Origin: Erythroxylum novogranatense
Lineage: Eukaryota; Streptophyta; Magnoliopsida; Malpighiales; Erythroxylaceae
Assembly: GCA_029891385.1 (NCBI GenBank)
Contig: CM057228.1
Location: 83,440,964-83,504,963, forward strand
Direction of reading: 5' to 3'
Length of the DNA: 64,000 bases
The position numbers and the translations under genes are program-made. The notes under the pieces were generated by a model. It was not told the origin of the DNA. It ran no database searches and worked only from the letters and a program-made list of their open reading frames with translations. Within the stretch, counting starts at the first letter, position 1. Each line of letters begins with the position of its first letter. This document shows positions 1 through 11,019 of this stretch, one piece after another.

Positions 1-206
1 ATGAAACACCCTTTGGTGATTCATAATTCTTAAAAGATACTTGATAGCAAGTACAAAAATTGAACAAAATTTATGTTACCGAAAAAATAGGAAGTCCTTT
101 ATCCAAATCTTAATGAACTAAAACTTAGTGATGCTATATGAGAATTACAGTTTATCAGTGCCGGGCAAGTTTTGGATCAACCAGGAAACAATTATAGACA
201 ACCAAC
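1..206. other. unclassified AT-rich flank
   Basis: No coding region or known repeat is recognised. The last five bases (202-206, CCAAC) are the left copy of the target duplication made by the adjoining Athila-like element; the right copy is at 7228-7232. The DNA here and from 7233 onward was therefore contiguous before that insertion. Confidence 0.6.
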
Positions 207-1659
207 TGATGGGTGTCGAGTCCACCAAAAATAATTCCCAAACACTAAACAAATATAAATTGCGCACAGTGGTAAATGGGGTCAATCCACAGAGAATGGA
301 ATAAATTGATTCTATTCAAATGCCAAAGAACGAATGAAATTAATTAAAAGGGGAGTTTTTGAGTTTTCTACTAAAACTACTAATTGAACTAATCACTAAT
401 GAATTATTGGCTCAATTAATAAAATAACTATGATTCGACTAACAAAGAACGCAGATAAAATTGACTAACTCAATAAACGACAACTTAGCCGGGGAATTCC
501 TAATTATTATACATAGACCGCGATCATTGACTCAAATATTTTCTTTGGTTTAATAATAGGATAGCTATGGTTACCAACTACCTCTAGCTCCCTCATTTCT
601 TCTTAATTTTAGAACAGTCAAAGAGACTCCTTTAAACTATTCCCTAATTAACTAATAACCCCTTCGAGACTCTCTCCAAGATTCAATTAATTAACATCAT
701 TAAACTCCAAAGAAACACTAACCCTAACTGACTACGCACTGACTCATGCTTCATCTAGTTAGATCGCAAGTTTCTTAACATAAAATCAGACAAGTATTAT
801 ATCCTAGTGTCAATTGCCACAAACACTAATCACCCAGTTAACACCACCAAGTAAATCAGTTGGCGATATGCAAATTAACTAACTTTACAATCGGGCCCTA
901 ATCGCAGAATCAATTAATAAACAATGACAGCAAAATGGAAACAATACAAATATTATAAACCAAATAATTAAAACAAATAGATCTCACGAGTCAAAGCATA
1001 ACAATTGGAATTCCCCAACTAAAATAGTTTAGCTACTCATAACGGAATTAAACAAAACAAGATTCTTAATTAACATTATCTAAATAATAAAGAAAGAAGG
1101 AAAACTAGAAAATCTCTCCAATTGCCGCTGTTGATTGCTTTCTTCTCCAAGTCACGCTGCTCTCCTTGTATCGTCACTATTCCTGCCAGAATCAAAACTT
1201 CCAGCCTTTTTCTTTCTTGCTTCCTCGTTACCGCCGCCCCCTTTGGCTTGTTGTTCCCTTTCTTAATTAAAAACCTAATTGTTTTAATTCCACGCTGGTC
1301 TCTTCTGCCACATTGTGCTCCTCCCCTTTAAAACTTTGTTGCCTCAAACGTGTTGCTTCATTGGACAATTAATTTTTCCAAGTGGTTTCTACCATCCTTC
1401 GACGACTAACAGCCCTCTTGATATTTCTCCTTTGCTCAGCCCACGCCTCTGACAATTTTAATTTGCTTCCAACGCTGCCCACGTGAAGCTCACTTGCTGT
1501 GTTGATTTAATATTTGCGATGTCGTCCTCTTGAATTTATGCACTTGTATAATTCCCTACAAAAAAGTATTAAATCAAATTAAATCCCAATAATTGCATCA
1601 ACAAGAGAAATAAAAAGGGATAATTAAAACATAAAGATTGGACAAATATGCACTTATCA
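207..1659 (-). repeat. 3' LTR of the gag-protease Athila-like element
   Basis: Direct repeat of 5775-7227, 1453 bp. In sense orientation it starts TGATAAGTGCATA and ends CACCCATCA. A 69-codon frame at 1122-1331 is present in both LTRs, but nothing marks it as a gene. A typical plant TATA box was not clear to me. Confidence 0.93.
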
Positions 1660-1672
1660 AATCTCCCCACAC
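1660..1672 (-). promoter_or_regulatory. polypurine tract
   Basis: In sense orientation the sequence is GTGTGGGGAGATT, directly abutting the 3' LTR. Such tracts prime plus-strand DNA synthesis in LTR retrotransposons. Position and composition fit. Confidence 0.8.
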
Positions 1673-2030
1673 TTAGATGATGCTTGTCCTCAAGCATAAA
1701 AGAGGACCAAGACACAATGAAAAACCACTCCACTAAATGAAACATGCACAGAGGTAATGTAAACTAGGAATGAGAGCGTAATCTTGTCCCAATGTCAACG
1801 AAATGTCAAACAAATGCAACAAATTTCCCACACGAGAAGACACAAGCCTGAATGCAAATTGAAGCGCATGCGTAAATTACCGAATTTTAATTAAAAACCA
1901 ATCAAGCCTAGAAAACACATTTCACTTATCAGGTGGTTAGCATACATGAGGAACTCCGATTTTATGTGGTAGTCATGGGAAGATCGGTTTAATCTTATTT
2001 GCTTTTTTTTATTTACTCGGAATTGTCATT

Positions 2031-2268
2031 GGCCTTTTTACGCGAATGCAAACATTTGTGATGAATGTCATCCGATTACTCGGTCAATCACAACCCCAAG
2101 TGGCTCTAGCCTTACTCGTAATTACTCATATACTTGCAATATATTATTTTCCCTTTTTTTTCGAGTAATCAGAGGAGTAGTTGGTTGCCTCACACGTCAT
2201 AGTTGTTTGAGACCTTTTTACGCGAGCGCAAACATTTGTGATGAATGTCGCCCGGTTACTCAGTCTCG
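2031..2268 (-). repeat. duplicated 3' UTR motif (two copies, 180 bp apart)
   Basis: Two copies of a roughly 55-bp segment lie at 2031-2085 and 2211-2268. Each contains ACATTTGTGATGAATGT, an inverted repeat with 5-bp arms (ACATT and AATGT) and a 7-nt loop. Each is followed by a block resembling CCGATTACTCGGTC. A diverged pair occurs at the corresponding place of a different Athila-like element (50811-50960). The region is in the 3' UTR of the element and no ORF explains it. Confidence 0.75.
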
Positions 2269-3104
2269 TCTAACTTTTAGACAGATTTTTGGCTTCGCTC
2301 ACAATCACCTTTGGCGATTGGCGGAACGAATCTAACGCCCTTTTTATTTTTATTCCTCATTCCCTTTCTCCACCATAATTTCCCACCATTAGTCGAAAGT
2401 TCAACACATATACCAACTCAACTTCTAAGCTTAACATGACTCTAGACAAGAAAGGCACCGATTAATCACACAAATTTTAAAATTCTAACCAATTAACTCA
2501 GGCCCGCAACTTTAACATATAGGACAAAATCATTAACATTTAATTAACATTAAAAAACAAGGGACTCAATCATACTCTCGACTCCTTTAAAACAGTCCAC
2601 CATTACCTAAGGCACAGCAATTCATCGAGAAAAATGGATCAAAAGAGGATTTTTTTTTAAGTCTGACACGGCATCAACAGTTAAAAGTCCAAAAATACCA
2701 AAAAGGCAACGGAGGGCACAGCCCAAAGTAATGCATCAAACAAAAACAACATGTATCTCAAAAGCTATAAATCACCTCCCCACACTTAAAGCATGTGTTG
2801 TCCTCAACGTAAAAGTAAATGAAAAGGGTAAACTGAGGACTTCCCTGAATTCGGGGAGTGATGACGAGCCAGAATGTGAAGATGAGGGCTTATACGTGAG
2901 CTCTTTTAGGTATCCCGCCAGTAGGGTGTAGCTAGTATAGTAAGGGACGAGAGCCAACAACTCCAATATCTCTGAATTTTTCCAATGTCGAACCACCTGA
3001 AAAACACAGGGAACGAAGGGAAAAAATCAAAAACAAAGAAAGAAGGAAACAAACGAGACAAAAAGAACACAAAACAAAGCAAAAGAAAAGAAAGAAAAAT
3101 AAAA

Positions 3105-3412
3105 ATAAAAATATGGGCTGCCTCCCATTAGCGCCCTTGTTTAACGTCCTAGGCTCGACGATCCTCGTCTCGATGTTAACCACCTAAATATGCGTATTTC
3201 AAATGCTCGGGAAGCTTTTTGAGCTCCATCTTTGGGGCTTGCAAAATCGAAGGTAACAGTGTAGATTCTGATCGTGATAACTTAATAGGCACAAATTTCA
3301 TACTTGTAGCCTTAAGAGCTTCTAGGGCGTAAACCACATCAAGTATATCATCAGAAAATTCAGACCGATCAGCAAATCTCCTAACTCTATCAACCGACAT
3401 GCTATGACACAA
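3105..3412 (-). pseudogene. protease-RT linker joined to the last part of pol (deletion scar)
   Basis: The reading frame at 3176-3412 ends with residues resembling the conserved stretch before Athila RT (ELKKLPEHLKYAYLG). It then stops, just where RT should begin. The following 70 bp resemble the sequence that normally comes after the integrase at the 3' end of pol (a ...NKGANGRQP... like translation in a shifted frame). I infer that RT, RNase H and integrase were removed by one internal deletion with its junction near 3170. The linker identity is moderately secure; the 3' side is less so. Confidence 0.6.
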
Positions 3413-3415
3413 AGC

Positions 3416-4168
3416 CTAATTCAACTCATCATCATAATTTAAAGCAAAAACCTCATGAGTCAAATCTTCAATGATATCAACATTATAAACACAAGACACA
3501 TCTTCAGCACATTTCATGGCATCATAAACATTGAATTTCACCACTTCCCCGTCAAACTCTAAAGTTAATGAACCACTATGCACATCTATATTTGCCTTAG
3601 CTGTGTTAAGGAAAGGCCTACCCAGCAAGATCTCAGAAGACTTAGATGAACTATCATTTTCCATATCAAGAACAAAGAAATCAACAGGAAAAATTAATCC
3701 ATTATCTTGAACTAACACATCCTCTAAAACACCTCCAGGATAGACAATCGATCGATCCGCCAATTGAATTATAACTCCAGTACTAGTTAATGGACCAAGT
3801 CCTAGAGAAGTATAAACAGATAAAGGCATCACATTAATAGAGGCTCCTAGGTCACACGTAGCTTCACTTATACCAATATTCCCAATTTTGCAAGGAATGG
3901 AAAACATGTCTTGGTCGCGACACTTAGGAGGTAATTTCCTCTGTAAGACAGCTGAAACATTCTCACCCACACTCACCCTTTCATTACATGTTAACTTACG
4001 CTTGTTTGTGCATAATTCCTTAAGGAATTTGGCATAGCGCGGAACCTGTTTAATGGCCTCAAGGAGCGGGATGTTTACTTCAACTTTTTGGAATAACTCC
4101 ATGCTGCTTTTATGTTCCTTTTCTTTCTTGCCCTGAGCCAGTCTCTGGGGAAATGGGGGTGGAACCAC
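3416..4168 (-). CDS. retroviral-type aspartic protease domain (Athila-like)
   Basis: An open 250-codon stretch of the gag-pol polyprotein. Residues 33-60 hold the gag-to-protease linker typical of Athila-group polyproteins (IPLLEAIKQVPRYAKFLKEL). The catalytic motif DLGAS is at about residues 106-110 and is followed by hydrophobic strands. ILLGRPFL at about residues 181-188 matches the second conserved protease motif. The family uses D-L/T-G-A/S and acts as a dimer to cleave Gag-Pol. The first Met of the frame is not a true start, because the polyprotein continues upstream through stops. This domain is intact as read, although the gag upstream is broken. Confidence 0.85.
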   Translation of the reverse strand: MVPPPFPQRLAQGKKEKEHKSSMELFQKVEVNIPLLEAIKQVPRYAKFLKELCTNKRKLTCNERVSVGENVSAVLQRKLPPKCRDQDMFSIPCKIGNIGISEATCDLGASINVMPLSVYTSLGLGPLTSTGVIIQLADRSIVYPGGVLEDVLVQDNGLIFPVDFFVLDMENDSSSKSSEILLGRPFLNTAKANIDVHSGSLTLEFDGEVVKFNVYDAMKCAEDVSCVYNVDIIEDLTHEVFALNYDDELN

Positions 4169-4650
4169 TAGAGGTTTGGGTTTCTGAGGATTTCCAGCTG
4201 GACCTGAATCCTATACGTGGTCACATGTAAGTTCCCTTTCGGCTTCCTGTTCTGTCTCTGCACGGGAACCCCGGGCGTGGTCACGTTTAGGGTTCTTGTC
4301 GACTGGGGGCTACAATTCCTTACCATTTCTTAAGACAATAGCACTCACATTATGCCTCGGGTCGAGTGTCTAAGACGACAGCTTGCCTTGAGTCTCCATT
4401 TTGCTAACTGAGATGCTATTTGGCTCATTTGAGTCTCTAGAGTCTTCATACTCTCTTCTCTCTTTTGAAATCTGGTTGTAGTTTCCTGTTGAAATCTCTC
4501 AGTATTAGTAGCTAACATACGGATAATTTCTTTAAGAGGCTTACCTGAGCCCGAAGGCTGTTGCTGTCGTGGTGGTCCGTGATGGAACTTTTGTTAGTTC
4601 GGTTGGTTGTTAGCATAACTGAAATTTGGGTGGCTTCTCCAACAGGGATT

Positions 4651-5722
4651 TTAGGTGTTTGAATAGGGATCAAACTTCCTCTGTTGGAATCCGATAGCAT
4701 TCACATTCTCCGGTGTTTCATCGTGGAATGTTGGGCATGCATCGGTTGGGTGAGCTAGGCTGGTGCAGATGCCACACGCCCTCGCAGGTGGAGGAGTACC
4801 TACATTCAAATTCTGGATCAAAGTTGTTAGCAAAGATTTGACCTCATTGAGAGAAGTAACATTTACCTCGTTCACTCTTCGCGGTATATCTGGTCGGGCA
4901 CCGAATTGATGGGAGTTTGGCTTCAGCCGGGGTTTTGCTGACGATGGCCCCGCCACTTGCGGCGTCCATCATTCTGCGTTCCATTGGAATTAGGCCCTCG
5001 TAGAAATACTGGATGATCAATTGTTCAGATATGCCATGTTGCGGGCAGCTTGCTAAAATTCTCTTGTATCTCTCCCAGTACTCGTAGAGGTTCTCTGAAT
5101 CCTTCTGCTTAATGCCACAGATTTCACGCCTGATGTTGGCAGCTCGGGATGCTGGGAAATATTTCTCTAGAAACTGTCAGGACATCCCTTCCCAAGTGTT
5201 GATTGTCCCCGGAGGTAGGTAGTAGAACCAGTCCTTGGCTGCATCTTGCAGCGAGAATGGAAAAGCTCTCAGTTTGATTTGGTCCTCCGTGACATTGCGG
5301 GGCTTCATGGAAGTACAAACGAGGTGAAATTCCTTCAGATGCTTGTTTGGATCCTCGTTTTCCAATCCACGGAAGGTGGGCAACAAGTGGATGAGTCCGG
5401 ACTTCAATTCGAACCCTTCTTGAAGTTCTGGAAAGTTTATGCATAGCGGATGTTGTGCTTCAGTGGGTCTACCCAAGTCCTGGAGGGTTCTGTTAAGAGT
5501 CATATCCTGCGCGTGGTCACAGTTAAGCTTCCTGTCAGGCTGCTGTTTAAATTCAATCTCTTCTTCGTACTATATTTCAGTATCCGACTCTACCGAGGTC
5601 GGTAATCCACTAGCTTCTCCTTGCTTTTTCCTTAGTTTGCTCAACTTCTTTAGCCTCTTAGCGGTCTTTTCGATCTCAGGGTCGTACAAGATGGAATCTC
5701 CCGTACGAATGTTCCTAGGCAT
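4651..5722 (-). pseudogene. gag (capsid/nucleocapsid) with stops and a frameshift
   Basis: The likely start is the ATG at 5722, shortly downstream of the primer site; the N-terminus is basic. The capsid region at about 5500-4980 reads as plant gypsy gag, with blocks such as LLPTFRGLENEDPNKHLKEF and AAKDWFYYLPPGTI. A CCHC zinc knuckle follows at about 4780-4740 (C-G-I-C-x4-H-x4-C). In-frame stops occur near 5571 and at 5177. The frame shifts near 4930-4950, between the capsid end and the knuckle region. From 4169 to 4650 the linker to protease is also interrupted. This copy could not make a full Gag. Confidence 0.85.
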
Positions 5723-5751
5723 AAAAAAAAACAAAATCAATTAGTTACCAG

Positions 5752-5769
5752 TCCCCGACAACGGCGCCA
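5752..5769 (-). promoter_or_regulatory. primer binding site, tRNA-Asp type
   Basis: On the plus strand the site reads CCCCGACAACGGCGCCA, one base away from the 3' end of plant tRNA-Asp (CCCCGGCAACGGCGCCA). It lies 5 bp from the 5' LTR. Athila elements are known to use this primer. It is not a tRNA gene, because no cloverleaf surrounds it. Confidence 0.85.
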
Positions 5770-5774
5770 AAATT

Positions 5775-7227
5775 TGATGGGTGTCGAATCCACCAAAAAT
5801 AATTCCCAAACACCAAACAAATATAAATTTAGTACAGTGGTAAATGGGGTCGATCCACAGAGAATGGAATAGATTGATTCTATTCAAATACCAAAGAACG
5901 AATGAAATTAATTAAAAGGGGAGTTTTTAAGTTTTCTACTAAAACTACTAATTGAACTAATCACTAATGAATTATTGACTCAATTAATAAAATAACTATG
6001 ATTCGACTAACAAAGAACGCAGATAAAATTGACTAACTCAATAAACGACAACTTAGCTGGGGAATTCCTAATTATTATGCATGGACCGCGATCATTGACT
6101 CAAATATTTTCTTTGGTTTAATAATAGGATAGCTATGGTTACCAACTACCTCTGGCTCCCTCATTTCTTCTTAATTTTAGAACAGTCAAAGAGACTCCTT
6201 TAAACTATTCCCTAATTAACTAATAACCCCTTCGAGACTCTCCCCGAGATTTAATTAATTAACAGCATTAAACTCCAAAGAAACACTAACCCTAACTGAC
6301 TACGCACTGACTCATGCTTCATCTAGTTAGATCGCAAGTTTCTTAACACAAAATCAGACAAGTATTATATCCTAGTGTCAATTGCCACAAACACTAATCA
6401 CCCATTTATCACCACCAAGTAAATCAGTTGGTGATATGCAAATTAACTAACTTTACAATCGGGCCCTAATCGCAGAATCAATTGATAAACAATGACAATA
6501 AAACGGAAACAATACAAATATTATAAACCAAATAATTAGAACAAATAGGTCTCACGAGTTAAAGCATAACAATTGGAATTCCCCAACTAAAATAGTTTAG
6601 CTACTCATAACGGAATTAAACAAAACAAGATTCTTAATTAACATTATCTAAATAATAAAGAAAGAAGGAAAACTAGAAAATCTCTCCAATTGCCACTGTT
6701 GATTGCTTTCTTCTCCAATTCACGTTGCTCTCCTTGTATCGTCACTATTCTTGCCAGAATCAAAACTTCCAGCCTTTTTCTTTCTTGCTTCCTCGTTACC
6801 GCCGCCCCCTTTGGCTTGTTGTTCCCTTTCTTAATTAAAAACCTAGTTGTTTTAATTCCACGCTGGTCTCCACTGCCACGTCGTGCTCCTCCCCTTTAAA
6901 ACTTTGTTGCCTCACACGTGTTGCTTCATTGGACAATTAATTTGTCCAAGTGGTTTCTACCATCCTCCGACGACTAACAGCCCTCTTGATATTTCTCCTT
7001 TGCTCAGCCCACGCCTCTGACAATTTTAATTTGCTTCCAACGCTGCCCATGTGAAGCTCACCTGCTGTGTTGATTTAATATTTGCGACATCGTCCTCTTG
7101 AATTTATGCACTTGTATAATTCCCTACAAGAAAGTATTAAATCAAATTAAGTCCTAATAATTGCATCAACAAGAGAAATAAAAAGGGATAATTAAAACAT
7201 AAAGATTGGACAAATATGCACTTATCA
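5775..7227 (-). repeat. 5' LTR of the gag-protease Athila-like element
   Basis: Partner of 207-1659, same length, differing by scattered substitutions. It ends TTATCA and is followed by the CCAAC duplication (7228-7232). Confidence 0.93.
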
Positions 7228-8291
7228 CCAACAGTAACAAGTAGCAGCTGAAACGTCGATAGTATCCTAAACGAAAAGAACTACTGAAAAAGGATAAGAA
7301 CAGCAACCTACCCATTTCTTGCAGCCAACACTAAAATCTAAGCCACTTACAACCATAAAACATGGCAAAAAGCATCATAAAGATAGCAACAATGACGAGA
7401 ACGCAAAACACTTGATAAAAGAGAAAAAAGGAGAAGAATACCTCCCTTTACAACAATTCTTGAAAAAGACACCGGTCGGCGACAAGAGCTGTGGTAGTAC
7501 AACCCAAAAACAAACGAAGGACAAGGTAGTGCAACCCAGTTATGGACAATGTATACTATATATATAAGTCATTACATGCATCCACATGATCATAAATCAA
7601 TAGCTGAAGTTAGAACACAAAAAACATCACAAATATAAAAAACCTTGTACGAACACAAAGACAAGATCAAGAAAAGAGGGAGAGAGAAAGATGGAGACTA
7701 AGAAGAGCCAAGCTGAGGAAGGAGTAGTGATACCAAAACTTGTAGCCACACCATCATTTTTCGTTATATTTTTGCAACTTATGTAAATGGTCATACCAAA
7801 AACAACAACAGGTAAAGTTACTTACATACATAAACAAAACAACGTGGGGTTGATTGAGGAAAGCAGGTATCCACTTATCTAACACATTTTGTTTAACTTA
7901 ACTTCCCTCATCATCTACTTCCCACTTTTCTGTCTCTACCTACAACTTACCATTTGTAGTAACATGGCAATGAACTAGGAGAATTTCCTTATTCTAAACA
8001 CAACTTTTCTTGCTCCTAATTTTAGCAGACCAATATTGCCACCACCTGCCTTAACTTCACCTAATTTTAGCAGACCAATCTTGTAAGCACTACCTTAGCT
8101 TCACTTAAGACCTCCCCCCTAGTTGGACCTCGGGAGCAACCCTCCCGTTAGTCAATTCCCATTCTAACCAAGCACACATGGCCATAAGTAGTAGGGGATA
8201 CATGCTCCGAAACCAGGTTGTATTATTTGCCCCCAAGTAGAGTCTAGACTCGCTTTATAATAACTCTTATCTAGATATTGAGGAGTAGATT
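7228..8291. other. no recognised gene; possible LINE 5' region
   Basis: After the 5-bp duplication the DNA is AT-rich with short unrelated frames. An 82-codon Lys-rich frame at 7319-7567 has no recognisable domain. Two copies of a 45-bp unit beginning CCTAATTTTAGCAGACCAAT lie at 8015 and 8060. The last few hundred bases may be the 5' UTR of the LINE that starts to code near 8292, but this is inference. Confidence 0.5.
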
Positions 8292-9067
8292 GGTGGAAAT
8301 TCACACTGATAGGCTTTTTCCATGACAAAAAGTATCAGTACATATGATAAAAAAAATTGAGCTTTCATAAATTGGAAACATTGTGGCTTGTTTGAGATTT
8401 TTGTGAACAATGACGATGTGTTCTTCAAATTCATAGACTCGGCGGCAGTGAGGAAAGTCTCAAAAAAAGGTTTGTGGCACGTCTAGAACAAGCCTCTTTT
8501 GCTCCAAAACCGACGTCTAGTCATAAACTCATAGTTAATTAGTCATTCCAATATTCCTAATTTGGATCATGTGTGTATACGAAGTTTCCTTGAAATATGG
8601 GACAATAGGTGGGTTGTCATATAGTAATATTCATCAAGAGACCTCTGTGCCTCAATCAATCTACTGTCGAGTCAAAGGGTATTAACTTCACGAGAATTTA
8701 TGTTGTGGTTAATGCCATGAAGGACTTGCCAAAGAAATTTCAATATTGAGAATTAGTGAAATATGGAACTTACTAAAAATATAGTGAAGGTTACACATGC
8801 ATGGAAACCTAAATTGTTGGTTTAAGAACATCTAGAGCGACTGGGAAGGACCATCAAGGTAGGAAGTTACGATGAACTCATGGGAAAAATTTAACCTAGT
8901 GTTCTGGATAACTCACTACTGGATCCTATAAATGCAAAATGTGACGAGGGTATGGTGGGATCATATCATTATGCTTCACAAGAAATAGACACATTGAATG
9001 ATGTATCTTCACTAATTACAACTCAAGATAATCATAAAATACCCTATCATGGGGAAGCATTGGTCCA
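8292..9067 (+). pseudogene. LINE ORF1 remnant (DUF4283-type), 5' part
   Basis: Conceptual translation across frame changes gives the order of blocks expected for the DUF4283 domain of plant L1-type ORF1 proteins. These are an entry block like WKFTLIGFFHDKK (about 8292), FFKFIDSAAVRKVSKKGLWH (about 8430), YVVVNAMKDLPKKF (about 8700) and the exit block VTHAWKPKLL (about 8790). ORF1 proteins of this class bind RNA and accompany LINE RNA. Several stops and frameshifts are present. The sequence breaks off at about 9067, where the second Athila-like insertion begins, and resumes at 28378. No start codon was assigned. Confidence 0.65.
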
Positions 9068-9196
9068 TAATTTTTTTTTTTTCAAACACAAAATAAGAAA
9101 ATGAAAAGATCACCAAATAACAGAAAAGAAATTAATCACGAACAAATATATAAAAAACACCAATTAAATCACAAACAAAAACTAGAACACTGCACT

Positions 9197-9213
9197 CCCC
9201 AGCAACGGCGCCA
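9197..9213 (-). promoter_or_regulatory. primer binding site, tRNA-Asp type
   Basis: Plus-strand CCCCAGCAACGGCGCCA matches the plant tRNA-Asp 3' end at all but one base. Its distance from the LTR start at 9219 equals that in the first Athila-like element. Confidence 0.85.
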
Positions 9214-9218
9214 AAATT

Positions 9219-9449
9219 TGACCGCGCGTCATAACGCTAATCAAAATTAAAATAACTAGACTACTACTGTAGCAGTGGAGAGTCTAGGTCGATCCCACAG
9301 AGAATGTGTGAAAAGTTTATGAAATGAAATTAATCGGTGCTTAGGAAAAAGGGGGTTTTTGGATTTTTAAAAGAGGAAAATAAAATGAAACTAACTAATA
9401 AAAAAAATAAAGAAAACATGCAATAAAATGATAAATGTGGGGAATTCAG
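9219..9449 (-). repeat. LTR of second Athila-like element, segment 1
   Basis: First 231 bp (plus-strand order) of the interrupted LTR. The phrase 'gtcgatcccacagagaatg' near 9280-9306 has a close counterpart at the same place in the first element's LTR (near 5858). It ends at the chromovirus border. Confidence 0.75.
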
Positions 9450-9915
9450 ATTCTCCCCTCCTAACAAAAATTTCGTCCTCGAAATTCTTACCTGATTGAT
9501 CGAAAAGGTGAGGATACTGTCTCCTCATATGCTCCTCGGTCTCCCAGGTAGCCTCCTCAGTCGAATGGTTCCTCCAGAGAACCTTCACCAGTGGAATACT
9601 CTTATTCCTCAGTTGTTTCACCTGAGACCCGATAATCTGAATCGGCTCCTCCACATAACTCAGATTACTGGAGACCTCAATCTCCTGAGCCGGTATCACA
9701 TGTGTCGGATCCGACCGATATCTGCGGAGCATACTCACATGAAAGACGTCATGTAACTGAGACATCTCACTCGGTAAAGCTAGCCTGTAGGCCAAAGGTC
9801 CGATCCTCTCAGTGATCTCATATGGACCAATGTACCTAGGGCTTAACTTACCCTTTCTCCCAAATCTCAGTACACCACGCCACGGTGACACCCGTAAGAA
9901 TACTCTGTCGCCCAC
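9450..9915 (-). pseudogene. integrase C-terminus with chromodomain
   Basis: An open stretch of about 155 codons. Residues 1-65 hold the integrase C-terminal beta-barrel region (GPYEITERIGPLAYRL) and the FHVSMLRRY block. Residues 88-138 form a chromodomain, including VKVLWRNHSTEEATWETEE and YPHLF. Chromodomains of this clade direct integration toward particular chromatin. The frame runs into the purine tract (GTTAGGAGGGGAGAAT, minus strand), as in relatives where pol overlaps the tract. Past 9450 the frame reads host LTR and is not part of the protein. Confidence 0.85.
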
Positions 9916-10700
9916 ATTATACTCAATGTCCCTCCTATGCTGATCAACATAGCTCTTCTGTCTATCTTGAGCCGCCTTAATGCGACCAGACGCTTCACTT
10001 TATCAACAAGATCCTGAATCAGCTCAGACCTCAATCATCCTCACACCCTCTTCATCCCAATACAAAGGCGATCTACACTACGCACCATACGAAGGCCTCA
10101 TATGGAGCCATCCCGATGCTACTATGGTAATGATTGTTATATGCAAATTCAATCGGCTAAACATCGATCCCATGCTCCTCGAACTCCAATACACATGCCC
10201 AAGCATATCCTCAACAGCCTTAATCGCCCTCTCACTCGCCCATCTGTTCGAGGATGAAACGCAGATCAAGTTCAACCTAGTACCCATAGCAAATCGCAAA
10301 CTCGCCGAACCTCGAGGTGAATCGGGATCCCCGCCGACACTATCGACATCGGAACCCCTGCGCCTCACTATCTCCGCCACATACTTACGGGCCAACTGAT
10401 CCATAGTATTATTCTCCTCACCGCCAAGAAATGAGCCGATTTAGTTAACCGTCCACTATGACCCAGATAGCATCATCTTTGCCTCGGCCCTAGGCAACCC
10501 CATAATGAAATCCATGGTGATCCGCTCCCATTTCCACTCCGGAATAGCAACGAATGAAGCTTCCCCATCGAGCTTGGTGCTCACTTTAACTTGCGGCACG
10601 TCAAACACTGGACACATACTCAGCCTACCGCTTCTTCATACCAGCCACCGAAATGTTGCTTATGGTGTTATACATCTGGTAGTACCAGATGCATAGCATA
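9916..10700 (-). pseudogene. integrase core, decayed
   Basis: The region between RNase H and the integrase C-terminus reads as integrase only piecemeal. A frame at 10078-10404 retains a start like LARKYVAEIVRR and the ASERAIKAVEDMLGHV helix holding the catalytic Glu. The segment that should hold the second catalytic Asp is scrambled by frameshifts. The upstream zinc-binding part (about 10500-10700) is barely recognisable. Confidence 0.6.
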
Positions 10701-11019
10701 TGTGGCCATACGAGCCTCCTCCAAGATCTCTCGCCTCGGATCATCTACATCAGCACACAAAGTCTCGCCCTACCCATAGAGTCTCATCTCACATCAAACT
10801 CAGATCTCGAATCGCCTTTTACTTTCTCAATCGGCCTCACCATAACAGATCCTTATCACGAACTCTCCCGATCCTGCCCAAGAGTATCGGTCTCGGCCTC
10901 AATGTAGCCAATAATACTCCATCCCGCTCCATTCAATCGCACATTCAAAGCTCTCAATCAATCAAATTAGGCAACCTCATTGCTCGCACCGAGCAATACT
11001 AGTATGTGACTTCCTACCG

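Larger units (their letters stand above)
207..7227 (-). mobile_element. Athila-like gypsy element, gag-protease only
   Basis: This is a complete 7.0-kb LTR element lying on the minus strand. Two direct LTRs of equal length (1453 bp) start TG and end CA on the plus strand. The insertion is bounded by the duplication CCAAC (202-206 and 7228-7232). A tRNA-Asp type primer site sits beside the right LTR and a purine tract beside the left LTR, which fixes the orientation. The internal 4.1 kb encodes gag and an aspartic protease but no reverse transcriptase, RNase H or integrase. It must have moved in trans, or lost pol before or after insertion. Comparing the LTRs by eye gives roughly 50 substitutions, mostly transitions, with no net length change. 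The Athila-like assignment rests on the primer site and on the gag and protease style. Confidence 0.9.

Noticed and set aside
1122..1331. 69-codon ORF present in both Athila-like LTRs (also 6690-6899)
   Set aside because: It is duplicated only because the LTR is; it lies on the antisense side of the element and shows no domain.
7319..7567. Possible small host gene (82 codons, Lys-rich)
   Set aside because: No domain, low-complexity composition, no supporting splice or promoter signals.
5752..9213. tRNA-Asp gene matches at 5752-5769 and 9197-9213
   Set aside because: Only the last 17-18 bases match; they are primer binding sites next to LTRs and no cloverleaf can be drawn.
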